DNA of 64,000 nt from Glossina fuscipes (Eukaryota; Arthropoda; Insecta; Diptera; Glossinidae). The stretch lies in contig NW_023998422.1 of NCBI RefSeq assembly GCF_014805625.2, forward strand, positions 290,035 through 354,034. Direction: 5' to 3'. A program made the position numbers and the translations under genes. Shown here piece by piece: positions 33,219 through 44,800 of this stretch. How positions within the stretch are numbered: the first letter of the stretch is position 1; the number at the start of each line of letters is the position of its first letter. The notes below the pieces were generated by a model that saw only the letters and a program-made list of their open reading frames with translations, did not search any database and had not been told where the DNA came from.

Positions 33219-35987
33219 TTACAATAAATTCAATGATTTCAGCTCTTTTATGATATAAGGTAAAGAAATTATGTGAAATTTATCTGCCTCGTATGATTTT
33301 ACATCGTCACATTTTAGTATAGTTCCATTGGGTATAAGTTCCTTCAATTTTTCGACCAACATCTCGCTGCATCTTTCAGGCAGACCTATTGCAAAGTAAA
33401 ATTATGTAAAACCCCAATAAAATTTATAAGGTATTCGCTTGCCTCTAATTTCGCAATCAGATGTATAGATAGGATAAGTGAATTGTAGCGGATACGGCCG
33501 TATGTTGTCAACTTCGACGCGTTCAATTCTATTGTAATCAATAAACATTATATAAGCCTCACCCGTACCATAAAGTCCTAACCAACAACCACGATACCAT
33601 TCGCCATCCACGTTATACTTTGCTATGCACAATTCGTCAAGTTGCGGTGCATAACGTGTAGTGGATACGTTTTGAGCATATTTTTGTATATCTCTCTTAA
33701 ATTTTTGTATTTTCACAGCGTAAGGCTTTGTAGTACAAGAAATAACACCGGTATGCATTGATGAGTTATCCATTACCACCAATTCAATATTATCACCACT
33801 CGGTAGCATTACATGCTTCAAATACTAAAGTTAGCGAATATTAATACAAGTATATGAATATATATCTCATTATTATTATTATAAAAAGGTCCTTGAAAAC
33901 TTACATCTTTAAAGCAAATTTCGCTAGAGTTAAACGGTTCTCGGGGTATCGCCCAGTTTTTAATCGCTGCATTAAAATTTTGCTGCATGCTCTCGTCAAT
34001 TAGCTCAACCATATAAACACCATTTTCAGTAAGATCTCTCTGTTCATATTTAAGATAAACGTTTTTATTCAGATACGAATACATGATTTTGGTTATTTCC
34101 TCGGTCATGTAACAGTTCGGTACATCCTTTAATATAACTGGTAAAGCATAACGAGGTATTCGTGTGTACTCGTCAGGTGCTTCATATAAATCTTTCAAAT
34201 TCAGTGTGTCCACATTTCCATAATCAATGTAGACGACGTGAACTTCTTCATTCTCAGTATGATTTAATATCATAACGCGGTAGAATTGATCACGAAATTT
34301 ACTAAGGAAAACTTGACCGCACCGCGGTTTCCCAATGGCCGTCTTTAGAGTTTCGCCCAGCTTTTGCAAGCCATTGACCGTTTTGCAAAAATTTTCATTA
34401 TCATCGTAGTCTTTGGAACGTATGAAAACCACGTTACTTTTCATAATTGCTGTTATAGTTACGATAATTCCACTTCGTGGCATTTGCTTAATTAGCTCAG
34501 AGTAGTCAGATTTCTCCTGTTTTTCAACGTTTCTGTTCAATGAAGCATGACTAATAATATCAACATGCAATGGTCTCCTTTAGATTACAAAAATTACGAA
34601 ATAACAATGTTCTTAATTATAGACCAGTTTCGCGGTAATTGTGTACATAACTTACTCACCTAGGATTTCCGCAAATATAGCGATGCTTTTCCCAATCTCT
34701 TTTTTGGCATTCTACGCTACAGTAGTAACCCAATATATTGTCATAACCGCGACAGCGCCTGCAAACTAAACGACACTCATGTCTGCACAAAGTACATTCG
34801 ATATTTTTGAACCCTATTTTCTTTCGAGTAAATTCTTCGTTAGTGTGCGTCCCACCCTCATCAGAATTTTTCACTTTATCGGGCACGCTGTAGGAACACA
34901 GTATTATATTAATACAGCGCATAAAAAAATATAAAAATATATTCCGCTTGTCAGTTGGCTGATCGGGATAATTTTGGTTTGATGTAAAATGTTTTAAAAA
35001 AATGTGGTATTAATGTTTGCAGAACACATCAATTACGGCCATCAAGAATTAGGATTCCTTTCCAACCTTCATGTGTTCATGTGTTTGCCAATACTTCTTT
35101 AACAGACCGACATCGCCAAATCGTCTTGTTAGAACTTAGTATCCTAACTCGAATCTTATATAATCACTAAATAATTTACGTTAAAAAATCACGAAGGGCT
35201 AATACACTTTCAAGCTAACTGCCACACGTCTCCTTGCAACATTCAAAGTTTGTAGTTGAATCATTTAAACAATTTTCGAAAGAGAAAGGCTAATATTAAA
35301 TAAAAAAATTAATAGAAGGAAATCAAAGAGTTCTTACGTTATGTGTCCTCCTTCAGAATCAATGCATGCGTTTGTATTACCCTTATTCTTAAGATCAAAA
35401 GTATGTATATCATCATTAAAAATGAATCCATTTTGAAAATTGCGGTCTAAAGCTTGTTGTGCACCAGCATAAAGATGGGGAGACAATTTTTCTGAAGAAA
35501 GGCAAGTACGATTCTCTTGTTGAGTACTTTGAGTGGCTAGGTCTGGAGGTATTGGAGCACTGGCAGTCTTTTTCTTCTTACCGACGATCACCTGGAAACC
35601 CAACGTATTGTTTTCCAGACTTTGACAAACCGTTTCCGCATCTCTGAATTTAGTAATAAGAGCTTAGCGTATTTTTCATATGCTTTTTTTAATTTTAATT
35701 CAAAATCAAATTAATTGATAAAAAAGTACTTACACTACTGTCGCGAAATCTACAAAATAGCAGCCACTTTTATTATCATGTCTGACAGCTTTTACGAGAC
35801 CATTTTTTGAACAAATGCTCCATAAAGTCTGCTTTGTCGTTCCTTTAGGCATATTTTTAAATACCAAATAAGGAAAATGGTGATCTTTTTTATTAGCATT
35901 CGGCTTGGATTGAGAACCATCATCTAAATTGCCACCAGTTACTGAAATATATTGATTAAATTCGGCATTCTTGAAATTCATCTCCAT
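33219..35987 (-). CDS. vret: Vreteno: RRM, MYND and double-Tudor piRNA-pathway protein
   Basis: Vreteno is a cytoplasmic germline and follicle-cell protein needed for piRNA biogenesis; its Tudor domains bind methylated arginines of Piwi proteins. Six exons are inferred: 35734-35987, 35338-35643, 34660-34887, 33905-34577, 33443-33824 and 33219-33385. Phases close to 669 residues, near the 691 I recall for Drosophila. Domains in order: RRM (about 30-110), MYND zinc finger with Cys218, 221, 229, 232, 243, 247, His255 and Cys259, Tudor 1 (…VYIDYGN…) and Tudor 2 (…MFIDYNR…). The last intron uses a GC donor (AGAG|GCAAGC). The start is the least certain part: an in-frame ATG at 35987 is chosen, but the frame stays open another 99 nt upstream without ATG. 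An upstream exon is possible. Confidence 0.9.
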
Positions 35988-38170
35988 TACATCCTTTTTA
36001 AATATATCTAGGTTTTGGGTATTTAATATTATTATTACTATATTAGCCACACTATCCTTTCCACTATTTATATTTAACAAGTCCAAAAATGCAATACAGA
36101 AAGTTGTACGGCGTTAGAAACCTTCGTAATGCAATAGATTCTTTATATCTCTGTAAGCTCTTTCCACTGTTCTTTGTCTGCAGTACACATTTTATTGAAC
36201 AGATTCTTCTTGTAACACCTTGTTATATATCCTGGGGATAATTATGTGTCTGAAAGTTAAATTCCGTTGATAAACGTTTTTGTCCCAATCGCGTAAGAAA
36301 AAATAGAAAAGAGAGAGAAAAAAAGAGAGAAAAAAAGAGAAAAGAGATTTGTTTACATTCAGTTGTGGACGTCAAAATGCGAAAAATAACAGTCGGCTAT
36401 CTAATAAATAAACAAATCAACTATTAATGGATGAATATACATATTTTTTTTAATTATTAATATTAATTTATTTAATTATTACTTTCAAACTTAACATAAT
36501 TATGAAATGCATTAACTAACGATAAAGAACTAATAAAAAAATTTGTAGCGCCAAAAATTTTGAATTATGTGAGAGTATGCAATTTTGAATTATGTGAAAT
36601 TATTGCATTTTTTATGAATGGTTAAAAGGAATCGATTATCATTGCATTATTTCTTATTTATTCTTCCAACCATAATATTAAAATACAAAAATATTATCAG
36701 AAATGATTATTAATATTACAATTACGTGCGCACAATTTTTCACTTTACTGAAGGAAATCTAATTACTATCATCACCAATTTCCTTGGTGGTTTTTCTCAC
36801 AAAATCACACAACAAAGCTATTTTGACTGGTAATTTCATTCCATGCACTCGTTTGATATTACTTTCAAGTAGGACCTAAGTCTTTTGCGACATATCGCAT
36901 GCTTGCATTCATTTTGTTTCAAAGCGGCGTTAAAGAACGCACCCAAATCAGAAGAGAAAGAAACGAAAAAGAAGAAGTAAAAATGAAAAATGGTACACTT
37001 TAATTGCTTACAGAAAACAACATCAAAAAAATTTTCTAATCATTTCGATTTATGTTTTGTTTCTAACATTTGTTTATTTGTTTATGGAGAGAACCATTGG
37101 ATGGAACTTAATTTATGGAGAGAACCATTGTGTGGAATTTCTTTTTTAATGTGTAAGAGAAGGATTTTAGACACAAACCGAGCAGCAATAGAAACAAATG
37201 GAAACGAACACTTTGAAATTCAACATGTCAGAGACAACAAAATGATAAGATTATATATCGTTTAAAATTATAGGGGGAATTTCAGGAACTTTTAATTAAC
37301 ATCTATTTGACTGAATGCTCTTTCATTCTCCCTATTTGTAGGGGCAAATATTACTTGTAAGTTGTATTAAACGATTACAAACCAAGCGCTTTTTGCTTTC
37401 CTGTAATTTATATATATATATTTATATATGTATATAGTCGGAAACGAGAAAAAGATTGATTATAGTTATTTAAAGGCCTTTTCATATAAAAAAAAAAACG
37501 TCAAATAGCTTTGGTACATTAAATAATTTTTTTGCAGTCCGAAACTTAGAAAGAATTAAAACGACAGCAGTTCTAGTATTAATTTCGCTTATTATTTTTA
37601 TTATCCAGAAAGCATCAAATGTATTTGTTGATATATAGAAATCTAATCTTTCATTGAATGTAAATTGCACAACTTTAGCTTATGCACTTTTAAAAGAAAT
37701 TGTAAGCAAGCGAAAGTTTAAAAAAAGATTTCAACTACAAAATATAAAACATATGTAAACAAATTATATTCGGCCGCGACCGAATCTTTTTATACCCATC
37801 ATCGTTATCTATCGTGTACCATTGCCGAATTATGCTCTCGCAAGTTGTTTTATTTAAATTTTAATTGATTATACTGGTAGGAGAAAACGCCTTATGTTGT
37901 AGAATTAACGTATTTTTGGATGCATAATATATCTTTATGTAAGGAATGTACAGAATAATTTACAGCATTTGTTATTGTTTATGTCAAAAAATGTCAGAAC
38001 TTTGTCTAGGCCTATTATTTCCATTTTTGTAACGGAGCTGCAGGAGCACCCACAGAATATACCTGCATACTTTATCGTTGCATGCATTCATTGCTTTCTT
38101 AGACTCGTCGTTTTTTTTTTTTTTTGGATAAAGCAAAGCATGAATTCGCAAATATATCAATTATTGTTCT

Positions 38171-38585
38171 TGCAAGCAGGTTGGTGTGGAAAATGGAAAA
38201 AAACGGTCAAAGAACACGGCCGCACTACGACATTGGTGGGTTGGTGTATAGGTTTCTTTGGTGTGAGTTTTTTTGGCACTTCTTTTTTCTTCTGTTTCTT
38301 GTTGGATGGTACACAAGTTTCTAGAAAAGTTCTTTTCATCTCACAAAGATTTGAATTATCAAATTTTTCCCTCCACCATATTTATCAAAAACATTTCGTA
38401 GCACTCATCAATAAAATAAAAGGATAACATTTGGCACAACATCTATTAGAGATTACTAAAAAAAAACCTACACCAAAAAAACTTACACCGAAAAACCTAC
38501 ACATCGACACACCAATATCGTAGTGCGACCGTATTCTTTGACTGATTTTTTTCATTTTCCACACAAACTTGCATGCAAGAACTTG
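38171..38585. repeat. Inverted pair of a non-coding mobile element
   Basis: Segment 38171-38285 and, reversed, 38458-38585 match over about 110 nt with moderate divergence. Both contain GGAAAATG, AAAGAA(C/T)ACGG(C/T)CGCACTACGA and end in TTTTTTTGGTGTAGG-type motifs. The arms are about 170 nt apart. The same terminal motif occurs in the FLASH intron at 8.8 kb. It could be a foldback-type or miniature transposon. Confidence 0.6.
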
Positions 38586-38693
38586 CAATGTTTTTGCGGA
38601 ATTTGAAGCCGATAGTTTAATTTCTGTGAGAAGGAGATTGCTTACCACAGACATTAAGTAAAAAGAAAGATATAAGATATAGATAAGAACATA

Positions 38694-38710
38694 TATATAT
38701 ATATATATAT
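38694..38710. repeat. TA microsatellite
   Basis: A short (TA)n run. Other TA runs occur near 32811, 45286, 56280 and 63397. Confidence 0.8.
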
Positions 38711-38877
38711 GCAAGAAATATATAAGATATAGATAAGAACATATATGTATATGCATACAGGGCCTCTAAAGATTACATCTGGGTGTTGCAAACTTTTTGA
38801 TTTTTTTCGCATTTAGGTGATAGGTATAAACAAATTTATTAATACCATTTTCACGTGATTCCTACCCAATAGTTTCT

Positions 38878-40186
38878 TTAAATATTTTCCTTGACGGAAT
38901 TTGGTAAAACTGATGCATCCACAGATTGCGAGCCGTTATTAAGATTCGTTTCTGGCTTGCAGCTTATTGATGGGTCACTAGTTTCCGTTAACAACAAATT
39001 TGCATCTGTTGCTATAGGTTTTAAAAATTGCTGTTCTTGTTCTTGCTTCTGTTGTTGCGGACTTTTTACATAATTAATAGGAATTATACCTACATTTTGA
39101 CCATCTGTGGTTGCTAAAGCCCAACCTGTGTTTAAAAGACCCAGGGTGTTTTGTATCTCTTTAGGTGCTATAGTCATGCGCTGGCCTGCGTGTATAGTTA
39201 GCTCGTTAGAATTTCTTGATTGAAAATCGTATAGAGCAGAAGTTTCTACAGGTCGTATCCATTTGGTGGGCTGACATGCTGAAATTAGGTAACCTTATAT
39301 GAGGACGTGGGATTACAAAATTAATTTCTATACCTTCTTCATGTGCCGTATTGGAAATAGTGCCTAGCATTTTCATAATTAAATAAGGAGCGGTAAAAAT
39401 AAAACTAATGAATGCTAAGACAGGCCAGGGTGATTGACTTTTTCTAGGTAGTTTTGGAGCGCCTTGTTGAGAGGAAGTTTCATTTATGGCTTCAGTATAA
39501 GCTTTTCTAAATGACTCCGACGAAGATTCCAAATTAGAAATGCGCAACCAATATAAAAGCCTGAAATGTAGAGCTTTCGATATATGCGTTTTTTGTTAGT
39601 CAAAATATTTCGTTTACTTTCGATATATCCAATTTAAAGTACGAAATATAGCAAATGTATGCCAAAATTGGGAGAAAACTCCGCGCAGACGCCCAAAATT
39701 TGCTGCAACTCCTAGAATCGCTCTAAACGAACTGGTTATGGCAAAAAATGTTGAGTCCAACATAGAAGCTATGTTGCCTACAGCCATTACTAGTGATTCT
39801 ATACTTTGAAAAGCTGGGCGTGAAGTAGCTTCAGCTAATTGTATAAAGCGCGCCTCCGGGTCTAAAGGATTCGTATTACCAAAACGGTTATAACCAAATC
39901 CATAACTTCCGAAGTTATTGCCGTATCCATAGCCTCCAAAACCTCCATTTGTAAATGCACCATTACACCAATTGTTATTATGTCCAAATCCATAACCGCT
40001 GCCATAGTTATGTTGTAAAGTAGGTGCTAAAGGTAAGGGCGGAGGTACTGCTCTCACATTACCAGCTGGAGTCCTTAAAAATGAGTGCATTCCGCCGTTG
40101 ACGCCACCTCCCAACCAGGATGGGGGCAACAGGTTTGCTTCATTTATTATGGGGCTGCGGAAGTTGCTTATACCACTGTCAGTCAT
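38878..40186 (-). CDS. Pex13: Peroxin 13, peroxisomal import docking protein
   Basis: PEX13 sits in the peroxisomal membrane and, with PEX14, forms the docking complex for the import receptor PEX5. Exons 39618-40186, 39334-39560 and 38878-39278 join in phase to 398 residues. The N-terminal part is Gly/Tyr/Phe/Asn-rich (GYGYGNNFGSYGFGYNRFGN), the FG-like region typical of PEX13. It is followed by the conserved helix-rich core (…PEARFIQLAEATSRPAF…) and a hydrophobic segment (LAFISFIFTAPYLIMKML). The SH3 domain begins in exon 3 at ALYDFQSRNSNEL and ends at GIIPINYV. A Gln-rich tail follows. The start is the ATG at 40186; the frame remains open a few codons further up without another ATG in frame. 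It is somewhat shorter than the fly protein I recall (about 440). Confidence 0.94.
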
Positions 40187-40852
40187 TATACCATTTACCA
40201 CTCTTTACTTTTATTACTCTGTTTGAACTTTGTTCGAGAGATCGCAAATTGCGTTCTTAATTTATGAATTTTTGCTTTGAAATTTTATATATCTCGTAGA
40301 TTTGCATACGTTTAAAAGGCAATCAGCACTAAATATTTTACTTGATCTAATTTTTCATATGCATTTTAAGCTTTGTAAGTTAATAAAGTTTACTGGCTAA
40401 TTTTCTCTGCTAAAGAATATTTAATTGATTAACAGCTGTTTTCTTTTCTTTTCAAGGGTTTTTCTATATATTTCCTCTTAGTAATTTTTGTAGATAGAGC
40501 TGCCAGCCTTCATATCAAAAGAAAGCAGTATATTAGCAAACAAATGTATTCAAATATTTAATTTTATTATATGTAAACAAAAATTAAAATAACTTTGTAA
40601 AGCCTGATGATATTGTGAGAGTATGAAAAATGAAATTCTTCTTGGAATGCATGGACGATTTACGCTCGACAGCCAAAAATGAGATAGTAATAATAACAAT
40701 AATAATAATATACAAAAAGGAAGAAATAAAATAAGAACCAAATTGAAATGGTCACTCTGTACACGGCTGCTTTTGTCCTTGCGTATATAAACATTTTTCT
40801 TAAAAAAATAATCGCCGTAAAAAGAGAAAATAAAGTGAGAAGCATTTAATCA
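40187..40852. promoter_or_regulatory. Divergent promoter region between PEX13 and HPS5
   Basis: A 666-nt spacer from which both genes are transcribed outward. It includes a TGTGAGAGTATG string at about 40613-40624 and an AATAAT run around 40686-40707. Core promoter elements were not clear. Confidence 0.5.
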
Positions 40853-43551
40853 ATGGACAGGGAGTTATATTCCATCAGAGAATGGGCGCCTTTAACGGAT
40901 ATTTTGGATCGCATCAACCGCGAATTGTTTCTAACCGATTTAAATATTACTTGCTTTGATGCTTTGGAAAAGTTCTTAGCTCTTGGCAGTGACGCTGGTA
41001 AAGTCTACTGGTACAACCGGACTTCCGGACAAGTACAAAAACTTAAATCAGATGTATGTTTAAAAAAAGAAAGAAATGCCTTCTCATTAAATAAGAACAT
41101 TAAACAAGGAGTGCTTGACTGTGACTCATATTAATTTTCTCTAGAGTACCCATCCCATAAAATATGTAAAAGTAGTAGATTCGGTGGAGTACATGGTTGC
41201 TGCGGGAAATTCTGTTGGTCAAGTCTTTGTTTTTCAAATACCAAAAGAAGTGCCGACCGATATAAATTTAGTTGCGCCGTGTACACGTTCAAGACCCATA
41301 GAACGTTATGTCATACGCGATTTGCATCAGGATTCTATAAGTTGCTGCGAATGGTCTAAAAATGGAATGAAACTTTATTCTGGCGATCGTCAAGGGATAG
41401 TTGTTCTTACAGAATTCGACTACCATGAAGTAAGAAGCAGGAATCCTTGTGGAATCGTAAATTAATAATTAATATTTTTTAAAGCACATCAGTAAATCAG
41501 TAGAAATTCTTAATGAAGCCTACGAAATTGTACAAATGTCCGCCCATAAAGGTTATTTGCTGGTTTCGTCTTTATATCGTTCTATAGTATGCCATCGGGC
41601 AAATGGTGTCTGGGTTATTACACAAATTGGGAAAAAAGATCGTAAACAATTGATACATTGTGGAGGTACTTTTCTTAAGCAAATCCTTATTGAAAATACG
41701 AAAATTATTTGCGGCCGTCCTAACTTACGTTTTTGGCTGGCTGATATCGAAGGTAATGTAGAGAAAACGTTACTCTATCGTGAAGCCATTACGCGTAGTC
41801 CTACTTGGGAGATTCCCATGCTAAATCCGAAATCGTTAACATTGCACAAAGCACAAAGTAAAGCAGATCTTCCGGCTTCAGCTGATGTCAAAAATTTTCG
41901 TAACATTTATGCCTACGCTGGACAAGATTCCTTAATTGTTACACATGATGAGTCAGAATTGTATGTATTAAATTTAGATAGCTTGCAAGTGGAGGCTGTA
42001 GCCAAAGGTTTTCGTAAAATAATTGATTTCCGTGTATGCGGCAAGGAAATTTTTATATTAGAGGGACAAAGAACTCTCTTACGTTTAGCTCCTACGCCTG
42101 AGGAACCAAATAAAACTGGTAAGCAGCATAAATTGTAAGAAGGAAAAAACTATAAATGATTTTGTTTTTAAAGCCAGAATAATATATAATCCCACACTGC
42201 CGCCTCCAGTACCATTACTGAGCTCTACTACCAATGAATCTATTGAAGCTCCCGTTGAATATGAACCGGAAGAACAACCGCTTGTGAAAGCTGAAGAATG
42301 TTTTGAATTGCCATCGGTTGAACCCCTTACTTTCAAAATACCTATTGAGTTGGCAGTAGAATCCCCTAGAGCAGAACAAAACCGGCGACTTGAAGTGTTC
42401 AAAGAAATATCCGAGATGGATTTTGATGAACATATACTTCATCGTAGCGGCGTAACTATGAAGATTCCACATAAAAAAAAACTCAAAAATCAACAAAATT
42501 ATCACAAACAACCAGCGACAGGCATTGTTGAAATCGGTCACGACATACAAGCAGACGAGCAAATGAATGGCGTTAACCGAAAGGAAGGTCTTATTTCAAA
42601 GTCTACACGAATGGAAGTCAGTTATTGCAGCAACGACGAGGAAAGGTAAGCCCGAAAATATAAACATATGAAAATAATCGAGGCATGTAGGGATACAATC
42701 AAGTGCACATACGAATCTAAACAGCTAAAAATAGTTCTTCCGCCATCCATCTCCCGGTAGGATGAAGGTTGAGTTAAAAAGACTATTTTGTAAATATGCT
42801 TTTAATTTACATAAATGTTCGTTGAAAACGGTTTTTAATCGATCTACGAGCACGGTCGCACAGAATTAAAGAGAAAGGTTGAAACATATAACATTCTAAC
42901 TTGCTCGGATAATTTTATTTTTTATATTTCAGTTGCGCACTTTTTACGGATTTGAAAGAAGCGTCCACACCAGAAATACCTACGATATTAAGTCCAACGA
43001 AACATTTCATCGAAGAGGAGGCTAAATTGTTAGCTGAAACATTAGATTTACCCGTAATCAATTTGCAGCCAATTAGTGATGAGGAGCTACATTTATCAAA
43101 ATGCTTGATTCCATTATCAACCCCTCACGTCTCACAATTGCCGCCTTTGGGCGCCGCTTATCCCATATTTAATCCTTTAAAGAATGCAAGCATGCAAACA
43201 ACACCGCTAAAGGAAGTATATTATACGGAAGAGCAGACCATAACAGATTACAGTAGTGGCGAGCCGATTGAAGATATTTGTAATACTTTGAGAACGACTT
43301 CATTAGTAGAAAATGAAGTTCCAGACACTAACAAAGTTGAAGAAGATCAAAAGGAAATAACCACTAAAAATAAGCCGCATAATAGACCATTGAAATTTAT
43401 CACTACGAAGCCGGATAGTGAATATGAGGGAAATAGTTTTTCATTGAATTTCGACCGAGTCAAAGATACACTAAGCCATCGTAAAAGTCCACCTCATACT
43501 AATTCAGACAATTCTTCCTCGAGTGAATGGGAATTTGTGGATAATAATTAA
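40853..43551 (+). CDS. p: HPS5 homologue (pink), BLOC-2 subunit
   Basis: HPS5 is a subunit of the cytosolic BLOC-2 complex (HPS3, HPS5, HPS6) that directs cargo to lysosome-related organelles; in flies the gene is pink, an eye-pigment gene. Exons 40853-41053, 41145-41429, 41485-42118, 42174-42645 and 42933-43551 join in phase to 736 residues (about 826 in Drosophila, from memory). The N-terminal half matches the HPS5 WD40-like propeller: ALGSDAGKVYWYNR, AAGNSVGQVFVFQIP, then an insert leading to LYSGDRQGIVVL and a further repeat region to about residue 370. The C-terminal half is acidic and low in complexity. The start is MDRELYSIREWAPL, following a 40-nt A-rich leader. All introns are GT-AG and the fourth is 287 nt. 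The middle of the protein, where HPS5 is more helical, seems short. Confidence 0.9.
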
Positions 43552-44164
43552 TAAAAGCGCTTAAAAATTTAATTTAAATTTGAAAATTAAAAATGCAAAA
43601 AAGATTAAAACAATGGCGAGAATTAACTATTAGAGTAATGTGCTTATATTCATTCATGTGCAATCAAGAAGGCATTTTGAAAAATTCATTCTAAAAGTCA
43701 GCAAATGGCTGATGATGTATTATTTATTTATCCTTATTGTTAATATATTTATTTAGAAGAATCTATTTATCACTACGTATCAAGATGCATTTTCAAGGTG
43801 TTATTGGAAGCACGCAAATCACATTCAATCAACTGCTTAAAGTAATGAATCAAGTTTCTACTCTTTTAATAAACTTATTTTCGATTTTATTGTATCATTA
43901 AGTGCGTAAATAATTAAAAATACCTATCTATTCTAGTTAAAAAATCGTTTCTTATTTTATTATCACATTTTATTATTATTCGACTTGGATGCGGAAGAAA
44001 GCTACTCTTTTAAAATAAATAAATTTGGATATTAATCACTTAAAAAATGTTACTGCATTGTTTTTATTGTTGTACAACGTTCTTAAAGAGCCATTAAAAC
44101 TTTTCGCAAGCAACTAGTTGCTTGGTAACTAGTTACTAGTAAGTGATTGATTGAGTGAATCAGC

Positions 44165-44800
44165 GTTACACTCATATATAGGTGCACTCATAAGGTATAT
44201 ATATTCTTAAGCCATCTTTGTCCGTCTGAAAGGTGTGTGCTGTTGGCATTCTCCTGGGCGCAAAGATGAAGATATCGATTTCAAATTTATTAGAAATTTA
44301 TTGGAAGTTCTTGCACGCTGTTTGATATTGAAAATGGGCCAATGTGAACGCAACTCAGTTATTTCTAATAAATATTTTTGGATTTTTGTTCGTTGCTGGG
44401 AAATTATTAAATTTAAAAGGTTGACATTTTCTACATTTGCTTTGCGAGAAACTTTACTCTCTAGATCCAAAAATGGTACCAATAGGCCGTGTCCATACAA
44501 AGTTACGAGTAATTAAGTTTAATTTTGTTCACTTTTTTGAGACTTAATGCTGCTTATTTATCGTGAAGCAAACAAGACAAAACGCTTAAAACTATTTTGA
44601 AGATATATTATCTATCCAAAAATGGGTTAATTCTAAAATGAATACGGTAGACACGGCGATTACTTTTTTCTTAATAACATCTGCGATATGGGTATCAAAT
44701 AAAACGCCTTGGAAAGTAGAATGCGAGAAGCTTAGTAGTGGATATGGGAGATTTGACTGCCGTCGAATATAACTAATATAAGTTAAAATTGCTTATGAAA
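44165..44800 (+). repeat. Dispersed repeat family A, copy 1
   Basis: Shares many blocks with 52318-52940, including GGAAGTTCTTG(C/T)ACGC, ACGCAACTC(A/T)GTT, GTGTCCA(T/C)ACAAAGTTACGA and TTGAAGATATATTATCT. It continues into GGTAGACA(C/T)(G/C)GCGA. The left end (GTCCGTCTGAAAGG, TTCTCCTGGGCGCAAAGATG) is related, inverted, to 61780-61990. Confidence 0.65.

Larger units (their letters stand above)
35988..38877. other. Upstream of vreteno; repeats; no other gene
   Basis: A GA-rich run lies at 36300-36350. A 17-nt string (TATGGAGAGAACCATTG) occurs twice at 37083-37131. The string GAATTATGTGAGAGTATG occurs near 36560. TTCGGCCGCGACCGAATC at about 37770 starts a TTTTTATACCCATCAT tract similar to those near 53640 and 63260. 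The inverted element pair at 38.2-38.6 kb is listed separately. No gene supported. Confidence 0.45.

Noticed and set aside
36990..37265. Plus-strand frame of 91 codons upstream of vreteno
   Set aside because: Contains a short direct repeat (TATGGAGAGAACCATTG) and no recognisable domain; AT-rich DNA gives such frames by chance.
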